From assembly GCA_021464415.1 (NCBI GenBank), contig CM038468.1, positions 30,988,969 through 31,052,968 of the forward strand: 64,000 nucleotides of DNA, in the 5' to 3' direction. Under the pieces are notes generated by a model. That model made no database searches. It was not told the DNA's origin and saw only the letters and a list, made by a program, of their open reading frames with translations. The position numbers were made by a program, and so were the translations under genes. Position 1 is the stretch's first letter. Every line of letters starts with the position of its first letter. Source of the DNA: Lonicera japonica. Lineage: Eukaryota; Streptophyta; Magnoliopsida; Dipsacales; Caprifoliaceae. Positions 55,699 to 64,000 of this stretch are shown one piece after another.

Positions 55699-56110
55699 CT
55701 AGAGAAACACAATGTAGTCATCTGGCACCGCACTTCTCCTTTCTCTAGTAGATCTCCTTAATGGCATAGGTTCTTGAGGTGGTAGAGTTTGTTCTTCTGG
55801 AACAATTTCTTGAATGAGAGGTTCTCTAACATTGTCTTGATTTGTGTCTCGCACAAAGTCAGGAATGGAAACCTGATCAATGCCAATGGCACATGTGGGA
55901 ATATCAACATATTCCTCTTCAAAGACAAAATCTCTGGCTATATCTCCCCCCACAAACTCTACATCCTCAAAGAACCGGGCATTGTCAGATTCAAAAAATT
56001 GACTTTTTTTTTTTTTGTGGGATCACAAAACTTGTACCCCCTGGATCTTTCAGAGCATCTTACAAAATAGCACTATCACGTGCCATAACGCAACCAAATT
56101 TTCAGTGTTT
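55699..56110 (-). pseudogene. Copia integrase C-terminal tail only
   Basis: The readable part begins near 56050 (codons for GYKFCDP and FFESDNARFFEDVEF, separated by a run of T at 56000-56016 that shifts the frame) and continues through GGDIARDFVFEEEYVDIP to PLRRSTRERRSAVPDDY (55699-55953). This is the region after the catalytic core, with the basic RRSTRERR hinge. The HHCC finger and the D-D-E core that should precede it are missing; protease-proximal sequence joins almost directly at 56110-56200. Confidence 0.8.
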
Positions 56111-56169
56111 AATTTTCTCTTTACACTTTATGCACTTAATTGCAGGGATTTATTAAATGAAGCAATTGT

Positions 56170-56700
56170 ATCGACTGGAATAAAGATTATTATCGTAACA
56201 TAAAAAAAATAAAAAATGGAACCAACCACTTTTGACTTCAATTTTTCATCACTGAATGAACAAGAATATCCAAATTTATCCAAAGCGGAAATATAAATTA
56301 AATTCCTTCTAAAAGACGATACAATAAATGTTTCATTTAAATCCAAATAAAATCCAGTCTTTAATAATAATCTAAATTTTCCTATTGCTTCAACTTGAAC
56401 TGTCTTGCCGTCACCTACATAGATGTGTCTTTCACCATCATTTGGCTTTCGGCAATGGAGGCAACCCTGCATAGACACACTGATGTGAGTTGTTGCACCA
56501 GAATCTATCCACCACGTGTGTCTAGGTACCGAAGTTAAATTAACCTCAGAACAAACCAAATTAAGAAACATACCCTTCTTAGCACGCCATGCGTGAAAGT
56601 TGGTGCAATGCTTCTTTATATGCCCTTCAGCTCCACAAAAGTAACATCCAGTACTTTTCGGTTCGCCCGGTTTCTTTTCTTGTTTCTTTTGTGGTGCCAC
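56170..56700 (-). pseudogene. Copia zinc knuckle and protease
   Basis: The frame holds CYFCGAEGHIKKHC (CX2CX4HX4C) then the protease active site WWIDSGATTHIS and YVGDGKTVQVEAIGKF, followed by the start of the GAG-pre-integrase linker (NLIYISALDKFGYSCSF), where the frame runs into unrelated sequence at about 56200. A frame change near 56700 separates it from gag. Confidence 0.9.
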
Positions 56701-57287
56701 ATCTGCAGCTTCTTTATTCTTCTATCTTTTCTTCCTTTGTCCTTACTTTTAGAGGTTGAGGCAATATGAGCACTTTCTACCTTATCTTGCTTTAGCCTTT
56801 CTTCTTCTTGAACACAGTATGAGATGAGCTCATTTAGAGACCAAGTCTCTTTCTGACAATTGTAGCTCACCTTAAACTGGCTAAACTGTGTTGAAAGAGA
56901 TATCAAAACTAAATGTACCAGCAAGTCCTCAGAGAGTTCGAGCTTAAGTGCTCTTAATTTTGAAGCAAGATGAGACATCTCCATAATATACTCTCTTATA
57001 TTGCCCTTACCCTTATACCTCATTGAAAGTAGGTTTGTCAAGAGCGTGCCTATTTCAGCCTTTTCATTCTTGACAAACCTTTTTTCAATGTCTGCAAGGA
57101 ACTCCTTAGCTGTAGTTATCTTTTCTGATATTGTGCCTCTGAATGCTTTCGGAATGGCTTTTTTCATAATCATGACACACATGCGATTCGATCTATCCCA
57201 CTTCTCTAGATTTTTTCTCTTTTCAGAAGTACTTTTATCCGTAAGAGGTGGGGGAGAATCAATCCTTAACGCAAGGTCAAGATCCAT
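56616..57287 (-). pseudogene. Copia gag (UBN2 type)
   Basis: The ATG at 57287 is likely the start (MDLDLALRIDSPPPL); the first codons of a typical gag may be lost. Conserved part: WDRSNRMCVMIMKKAIPKAF, LLTNLLSMRYKGKGNIREYI, SHLASKLRALKLELSEDLLV, and the end YCVQEEERLKQDK. It continues out of frame to the zinc knuckle. Forms the particle; with the intact LTRs this part may have been sufficient for packaging in trans. Confidence 0.85.
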
Positions 57288-58647
57288 GACTCCTAGAACT
57301 ATTTGAAGGTTCTCTTGTCATGATTTGAAATTTGTGCCATTTAATATAGGAATAGAGTTGATGCTAGCAGTAATATTAGCAGAAGTGTTCATAGTTGAAT
57401 TCACAGAAAACAACAATAAACAAACAAAACAAGCTCACATAAATCCTAAAAACAAATATAATAAATTCAAATAAAGGTAATTCCCATCTCAAGATACCGG
57501 GTGCTCCATTAATATTTTATCTTTGGATAAAAATACTAACTTGCAATTGATATATTGTAGCAGTGATCAAACACTGATAATAAAGGTATGTCGAATAATA
57601 AATCTTTCTTTGGGCGGATTTATTGTTTACATGAAAAACTAAATAATTATCACATGTTTATTACCATAAGTGTACGTGTAATTCTGTTAAAAGTCAACCT
57701 TCCTTTGGGCCGGTCAAAATTCACATAAGTTACAAGTACACAACCATTTATAAATTAAAATAAATTAATCTCCACGAGAGAGGTCACTTTGGCAACATGT
57801 CGCTTTAATTAATTCATCTCAAAATATATATACTTAATTGTACCAATATTTGAATTTAAATTAATTGGGTCAAAGTTTATTGAGTTTTAAACCCATATCC
57901 ATATCTTAACCCATAATCTCAACCTTAAAAATTATGTATACGCACATACTAGTATAACACATAAAACTTTAATTTAAAAATATATATATATATATAAATA
58001 TATAAAATTTATCCATCGCTACTGCCGAAAAGAATAAACAAATAAAATAATAATAATGATATTATTCCTGAATAGCAGCCACTCGGCAGAAGCAAATAAT
58101 ATATATGCGACTGAAACCTTTAATCCTTTCTTTAATATATATATATATATATATATAACCAAAGTACACCTTTTATACAACCGTACTGGTGTAACACAAA
58201 ATAATAAATACATACACAGCAATGCCTTTTCTACAATTTATATATAAATAAAGTTTACTTTTAAAAAAAAAAAAAAAAGTACACCTTTAATATCAAAACC
58301 AACAAAGTACACGGCAGTCCCAAAAAAAAAAAAAACTTTTATTTGTCGATATGACATATGTATATATATATATCTCGATTACACGGCAGTCCCAGAAATC
58401 ATATCAACTTATATATATATATATATGAACTAGAATGGAATCTATTATATGTATGCAAAGCTAGCACAACAAGTAATCGACATCTGAATCCAATCGGGTA
58501 AATCGTAAACTGTGTATATATATAATAATAAATCTGTACCAATAAATAATCTCATAGTCTATGAATATAATAAACTTTAGAGACAATTAATAATAGTTTT
58601 TTTTTTTTAAATCTATTATTCAATTCTCAATGATGCAACATGAAATC
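57288..58647 (-). other. Copia 5' leader with (TA)n tracts
   Basis: Non-coding sequence between the primer site and gag, about 1.36 kb. It contains several (TA)n runs (about 57980-58000, 58135-58157, 58360-58373, 58411-58424) and A-runs (58263-58278, 58322-58335). Open frames here are products of the TA tracts and are not genes. Confidence 0.7.
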
Positions 58648-58659
58648 GCTCTGATACCA
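58648..58659 (-). other. Primer binding site for initiator tRNA-Met
   Basis: The plus strand GCTCTGATACCA is the complement of TGGTATCAGAGC, the classical copia primer site, two bases from the LTR start at 58662. Confidence 0.95.
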
Positions 58660-58661
58660 CT

Positions 58662-59143
58662 TGTTAGATCTTATTGGTTTTAAATAACCATAAACCATAG
58701 GATCGATCATGTCGTATCACCAAGAATCAATAAATTAATTTGCGGAAGCGTACCTGAATCCATAACGTGTGTTTGTTGCCGATTGGTTAGCCTTCCAGAT
58801 CAACACGTATTTCTTTAGAGAATCCTTTATGCCTTGTCTATGCTCTCTGTGATAATGGGGGCTCAACAGGGATAAGATACGTACGTGTGATCTGGGGACC
58901 ATAACCACAATATATATAGATAGTAAACCCTACTATCTATTTAGTATTTCTATTTTAGCCCATCATAAAAATAGAATTACTCTTAAGTATCTACACATTA
59001 AAGGCCCACACCCTATTAGATATATTTAAGCCCAAATAACTTAAACCTTATTTGATCACTTTTAAAGAGGGCTTAACCATTCGACAGTCCACAACACATA
59101 ATTGTTTCACATATAAGCCCAATGTTGGATTAAGGATCCAACA
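58662..59143 (-). mobile_element. Copia 5' LTR
   Basis: 482 bp, TGTTAGATC...GGATCCAACA. It differs from the 3' LTR by eight single-base substitutions and no indels (my count). It is flanked by GAAAC. Confidence 0.9.
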
Positions 59144-59148
59144 GAAAC

Positions 59149-59560
59149 TACTCAATCTAATTCCTAATTGAATAATGGAAAACATTCATAATTGAATAAG
59201 GAAACTCAAACAAAATCCAATAATTTAAAACTACTTAAAACTATATCTTCTAGATTATTCGCAGACTTGAATTATGTAATTCCATGCATTAGCCTTGTCT
59301 CCATCACAATGAGCATGCAATCTTTCATTCGGAAACCTTTAAGGAATCTCCATTGCTTGATTTCACTAGCAATCAACCCATTCATCACTTACACCACTAG
59401 TAAAACTCTTTCAAATGCTTTATCATCATGGAATCTTCTTGTATGTCTTAGCATGATCAATTCATTGGTTCTCCACTTGAATTTCCACACTCTGCTGCAA
59501 GGAATTTTCATGTTTGCGAACTTGTAGGTAGCAAGCCTTGGATGAGGACTAGAGCTAGGT
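59149..59560 (-). mobile_element. Family X repeat, right part
   Basis: Continues the repeat interrupted at 53460; weakly matches 18850-19235, ending near CCTTGGATGAGG (compare ATCCTTGGGCTCATC at 19220). The right boundary lies near 59560, where pararetroviral coding sense resumes. Confidence 0.45.
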
Positions 59561-59569
59561 TGGATTTGA

Positions 59570-59947
59570 TCATTTAGACAATCTTTTAAAACTAGTTCTA
59601 AAAGATTTTATACTCCATCTAATACTAATTTAATTAGTCTATCTAAACAAAGACATTTCCACACTCCTTCTCCCTCAACTGTAAACTCAATTTATATGGC
59701 TAATAATCTTATTTTTGAAGTAATTATAAATTCTAAACAAGATATTCCCCATGGTGTTTATCATCCCCCAAGTGATGAACAAGCCCGTAATTAACCAAAT
59801 ACTATTTCTAAACTTTGTGTTAATCTTGCAAGATTAGGCATAAACTCTAGATCCATAAATGTTCTTACTAATTTAAAACTATTTACTTATAATTATAATG
59901 ATATTAATAATGAATTTTTGAAAGAAAAATATAAAGATTTTAGGAGA
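59570..59947 (+). pseudogene. Endogenous pararetrovirus remnant, second part
   Basis: A single frame can be read from about 59570 to 59947, roughly 125 codons with one stop (TAA at 59792-59794), ending exactly where the CACTA-like terminus begins. Codon use and Lys/Asn/Ser-rich composition match the movement-protein remnant at 52271-53080, and it is on the same strand, so it is probably the same ORF downstream of the movement domain. No domain is recognised by eye. The assignment rests on position and composition. Confidence 0.45.
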
Positions 59948-60689
59948 CACTACAAGAAAAACTACTTTTAATGATATTTATTCTCCGACGCTTTTAAAAA
60001 AATATAGGCGTATGTACTTTTCCCGACATTTGCAAAGTTGTGTCGGGTGCTATCTAACAAATAGGAAAATATGTGGCATAGGCTTTACGACAATTGTATC
60101 ATGTGTCGTTAATTTAGCAACATTTATGCTAAAAGCATCGCAATTTGGCTACACATGTACACAAAAGTTATTCAATGTATGTCACTTATCTAAAATGTCG
60201 GGTATTTTTTCCTCTTATAGTTTTACTATTCCTTTGGTATTGAAACAAAAATATTAAGTGATCTCTTCTAAAAAAACAAAGGGAAAATCCCATAACCCCA
60301 AAGCTATTAATTCACTTGCTTCATGTTAGTCTATTAATTCACTTGCTTTGTTAACAAGAATAGCTCTACATTGTGTTCCTCTCGGCGTTCCTCTTCTATA
60401 CCATTGTCATTGCCCTAGCTCTTCTCATCATTCCTCTTCTATACCTCGCACTTTCTCAATTTCCTCCTAGTTCCTTTTCTACACCCTCGATTCATGGATT
60501 TCTGACTTCTAAGGTTGAACGCGCCCTCGATTTAGGGCTCGATTCTAGGTTCAAAATGTGCTCACGTTTTAAAGCTCATATGGCTCGCAATTTAGGGATT
60601 GATTTTGGTGTATTCTTCGTTCTAGGACTTGATTTTGGAGTGTGTTTTTTCACCTTCAAGAATACATAGGTTTTTCCTTGTTTTGTCAA

Positions 60690-61136
60690 TCAAGTTTGCC
60701 ATAGTTTTGATTAGAGAGCGTGATGTAGAGATCAATCGAAGAATTGAAAAGTCTATGACGACAATGCAAGCTCGCATTCAGGACGAAGTTTTAGCGGAGT
60801 TGCGTGGTGGAAACGGTCCATCTAGCATTGGCAATGTAATTTTATTTATGTCACACACACACACATATTAATTTACATCCAAAATATTTATATTTATTAT
60901 AAATTTTTGATAACTTAAAATGTATACGCGTAGGTTCCTACTTCATCAAGTGTTCACCGCCCAGATCATGATCTAGAAAGCTTTTCTCGTGAGGTTAGTA
61001 TATTCTCTAATACAAATGGTACACTTGAAAATATCTACATACACTTAAAATGTACTATAAGCAATATTCTTTATTTATTTTTGAATAGTGTTGCTCAATT
61101 GTACAAGAATATTATAAATGCCCAAAGTCCCCCTAA
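60690..61136 (+). pseudogene. CACTA gene tail, three short exons
   Basis: A spliced model can be read: exon ending at 60835 (RRIEKSMTTMQARIQDEVLA ... GN, GTAATT donor), exon 60934-60993 (after ACGCGTAG; VPTSSSVHRPDHDLESFSRE, GTTAGT donor) and exon 61089-61136 (after AATAG; CCSIVQEYYKCPKSP, TAA). Phases are consistent. It resembles the C-terminal coiled tail of a plant CACTA transposase-type ORF, but the catalytic region is missing. The open frame 60373-60669 upstream has a hydrophobic start and repeated LGLD/GIDFG words and is not recognised. Confidence 0.35.
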
Positions 61137-61599
61137 TGGTATTTGACAACTTTGTGAGATCCAGTGTAGTGCTTAATTAGTAATTAGGAATCAATATACT
61201 TGTTTTTCTTAAGAATTTAATGTTGCAAATAGTACTTTAAGCTATTTAATGGCTAATAACCTTTCATTTTTTATTTTTTTCTAATGTTTTAGGAAATGAA
61301 TGAAAGGGAATGAAGGTCATGCAAGCAAGATTACTACAATGGACTTCTTTTTGGGAAAAAAATTAGAAGATATAGACTATGGTTTCATTTGCTTTAGACT
61401 ATGTTATTGCACCATTTTATAATTTTGGATTGAGATTGAACAATATGATATGTTCTTTGGTGGATAATACTTTTGGATATTGTATTTTGATTTGGTTTAG
61501 ACTATGTAATGAAAATTATTTAGTTGATGTTATTCAGTTTTGATTTATTCGTGTTCAATTGGTTTGTTGTAAATGAAATCTTAATAATAACATTCAAAT

Positions 61600-62055
61600 A
61601 TCAGGCGGCAATGCTTTGACATTGCTCAATTGTTTTTGTGATGGCTAATACAAGCTGTCACAAACGGGACAACACTTTTCGTGACGGCTAATAAGTTGTC
61701 ACAAACAGGGTACATTTTTGTTTGTAACGAAAACAAGCTGTCACAAATACACTATTTGTGAGGGAACCAAGTTATGTATTTGTGACGGCAATTGTTGCCA
61801 CAATAACAATATAAGTAACGCTTTAAGCTGTCACAATTAGACTGTGACATTAGATCGGCAAATATGACATGTTTTCTGTAACACAAACAAAACCGTCACA
61901 AAAATTATTTGTGATAGAATTTTTCCATCACCAAGTTTTTAAGAACCCCCCCCCTAACTTATAACGCTTCAAAAACCGTTGCAAAGCCATCGCAAATACG
62001 TTTTTGTGACGGATTTTAACCTTTGTGACGATTTTTCACCCATCACAAAAGTCCC
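61600..62055 (+). repeat. CACTA subterminal repeats
   Basis: More than ten copies, in both orientations, of TTTGTGACGG/CCGTCACAAA and shorter variants (GCTGTCACAAA, TTTGTGACGA), typical of the transposase-binding subterminal arrays of CACTA elements. A C-run of nine lies at about 61946-61954. Confidence 0.75.
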
Positions 62056-62069
62056 TTTTTCTTGTAGTG

Positions 62070-64000
62070 ATTTGTAATACTATATATAAAAAATTAATAC
62101 TTTGTTTTTTATAATATAGTATAACAATGTTTATTCTAATTTTTGTAGCTAAACCTCAATTTTGTTAAAAATAAACAGACCTGTGTAAATAGTTAGGGGG
62201 TTCTTAAGATATTTTGGACAAATTTGATGAGTGGAATGTGTGTGTGGATCTGTTGAATTTGGTAGACAAATATCAACCGTTTAAAGGTTCTGTGTTCCAG
62301 TTCATAGATTAGGTGTTTGATGTAAATGTTGGTTTTTTTCTTGCTACAGGTTTGACCTAATGGTTTATAAAATACGTATGCTTTCATTGGGGTGCTTAAA
62401 TCTCCCTTCGAAGATGAATTAGTTTATTTAGAGCAGAAATTACGCCATTGTGTGTGCTTTGTAGCTTTACTTCGCTCTTTTTCGAATTCGGGACCTCCAA
62501 ATGATTGTCTAAGTTCTATCACTTTAATTAATGGCTGTAGATCTTTCTAAATTCCCTAAAATGTGGAATTATATTATTTTATTTACTGTACTTTGAGTTA
62601 ATTTGCCTGTGTTATGTAGAAAAAGGTTGTTCGTTACTTGTCTTACTTTGTTTTCTTTTCTTTTACTATAGGTTATTTTAGTCATCACATTCCAAATAAT
62701 CACCAGCAATACTCAGTTTGTTGAGGTTCTCCTTGCTTATGTTCTAGTCTTAGTTTATATAGGTTAGTTGCAAGTGACTAAGTGGATTCTCCCACATTGT
62801 GTGTTGGTGTGTTCAATAACTTCCTTTTCTTTTTAAAAAAAGGTCTATGTTTGAAGTCTCTTCCTTTTGCTACCACTAGTTAACCCACTCGCTCAAATGG
62901 TGTGGATACTTGACTACTCAACTTGTATTCCTATCAATTATGGCACATCCGCTTTATACTATAACACTTAACATTGCTGGGCTAATTATGATCCAATTCC
63001 TTTTTCTAGTGGAAATGTGTGCATCACATAACAACATTTAATTAGCCACGGCCAAGTTATTTTAGGATGAGTATACAAGTTCAAAATGCAGGAATAGATT
63101 AGTAATTACTTGTTCATGAAAAGCATAAATGCAAAAGTTGGCTTAAGCTTTTGAGAACAAAGGGTCGGGTAAACTTCCAAGTTTTACCGGCCAACCATGT
63201 GTCCATCCAGCGTTTTAATCATCAAGTGCACTTCTAGTGTTCCCAACCCCCAATGTTGAATTTTAATCATGATCCCAAATCTTTTGGTAAGTTCAATTGC
63301 TCTTAATTTGAAGAATATTATTTTTCAACACCTAAACTTATTTAGCATAAATAGCAATAACTAACATTTACTATTATGTGAACACTAAATTTATGTTACT
63401 AGAATATGTACAATTAAATCATGTTTTACCTAATTAATGTCTATTACCAAACCAATGTCTATGTCCACAATCTTAAGAGTCTATAATTAATGTTGACCCG
63501 TATTAGGTCATTTGCGAGTGAATTCTCAGTAATGAACACACTAATATTGCGGAAAAACTATTCTATTGTGGTGTCATACCTTTGGCAGATGATAACAAGA
63601 ACTGGTCTCCCTCTTTTTTTTATTACAATGCGTAACTATGTGGTCATACATGTGGTCATACAAGTCTTGTAGATCGAATATGTAGTCTTGTAGAATACGA
63701 TTTGCGCACATAACGTGTACCCATGCTAGTTTATGTATACAATTTACAATATCCGTACCTCCTAGAGTTACAATATTCATATAACTGGTCTTGCTTACAT
63801 CTGACAGCTAAACTGGTCTTGTTTCACATTTAGAAAATTATATGTTCTAAAAAATATTTGTATGTTCTGCAAGCCTTTTAATTCATATATTTAAAGATTC
63901 CAGCCATATTGCTAAATGCCCAAGAAGCTTATATCTATGTATATATATAATTAATCACTTTCTCACATATAGTAATAATATACATATACATAGAGAAGTC
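62070..64000. other. No recognised gene
   Basis: AT-rich DNA. Open frames at 62193-62387, 63490-63672 and 63574-63780 are short and overlap on opposite strands with no domain. A local duplication GTGGTCATACA occurs at 63640-63662. Confidence 0.5.

Larger units (their letters stand above)
53461..59143 (-). mobile_element. Young copia element, integrase core deleted
   Basis: A 5683-bp element with two 482-bp LTRs (53461-53942 and 58662-59143), flanked by perfect GAAAC duplications (53456-53460, 59144-59148). Counting by eye, the LTRs differ at 8 of 482 positions (1.7%). Transcription order on the minus strand: LTR, initiator-Met primer site, about 1.36 kb leader, gag, protease, integrase C-terminal tail, RT, RNase H, polypurine tract, LTR. 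The integrase zinc finger and catalytic core are absent. At a commonly used plant rate of 1.3e-8 substitutions per site per year the insertion is roughly 0.6 million years old (inference). Confidence 0.9.
59948..62069 (+). mobile_element. CACTA-like (En/Spm) transposon DNA
   Basis: The left end CACTACAAGAAAAA (59948-59961) and the right end, its reverse complement (62056-62069), form 14-bp terminal inverted repeats of CACTA type. The three flanking bases differ (AGA left, ATT right), so a target duplication is not visible. Subterminal repeats differ: CCGACA/TGTCGGG type at the left, CCGTCACAAA type at the right. Either the element is a chimera or the flanks have mutated. At 2.1 kb it is non-autonomous. 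Confidence 0.6.

Noticed and set aside
58019..58247. Small ORFs on both strands around 58019-58247
   Set aside because: They run through (TA)n tracts in the copia leader, which give IYIYIY-type translations.

Overview
The window looks like an intergenic, transposon-dense stretch of a flowering-plant nuclear genome, probably a eudicot. Evidence: AT-rich sequence, GT-AG introns, plant-type Ty3/gypsy (Athila, chromovirus, Tat/Ogre-like) and Ty1/copia (Sirevirus-like and others) retrotransposons, hAT and CACTA DNA transposons, and a decayed endogenous pararetrovirus. No bacterial, organellar, rRNA or tRNA gene was recognised. Most coding sequence is broken retroelement gag-pol.

Layout. 1-2057: old LTR-like DNA, ending in an inverted piece of Athila LTR tail. 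2058-9992: Athila-like element on the minus strand, with a readable but interrupted gag-pol, a tRNA-Asp primer site and a 5' LTR; its 3' LTR is missing. 10560-16922: a chromovirus-like gypsy element (minus) whose RT-RNase H part is gone and in which the 3' half of a Sirevirus-like copia element (plus) is lodged. 17202-23121: a second, more decayed Athila copy (minus), its LTR interrupted by a ~700-bp repeat ('family X'). 23122-27288: Tat/Ogre-like LTR sequence with a 57-bp minisatellite. 27718-28026: an orphan RING-variant-like ORF. 28259-29151: a hAT-type element. 29671-30528: two exons of an unrecognised host gene (minus). 30387-39646: a plus-strand copia element whose 5' part, together with host exon 1, is tandemly duplicated. 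39790-40836: a Tat/Ogre-like LTR. 41906-46357: a probable multi-exon host gene (minus) built of short phase-0 exons, with an internal tandem duplication. About 46700-52045: two diverged ~2-kb repeats. 52271-59947: pararetroviral fragments split by family X, which itself carries a young copia element (53461-59143, TSD GAAAC). 59948-62069: CACTA-like DNA. 62070-64000: nothing recognised.

Two observations stand out. First, a self-complementary 14-mer, CATGATCGATCATG, recurs in and near Athila and chromovirus LTRs with regular 21/42-bp spacing (a 63-bp superperiod). Other LTR families here carry different reiterated dyads upstream of their TATA boxes. Second, there is a nested stack of pararetrovirus, family X and an integrase-less but young copia element.

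All homology calls come from reading motifs and comparing parts of the window by eye; no database search was run. LTR ends other than those of the young copia, the Sirevirus-like LTR and the last copia LTR are approximate.
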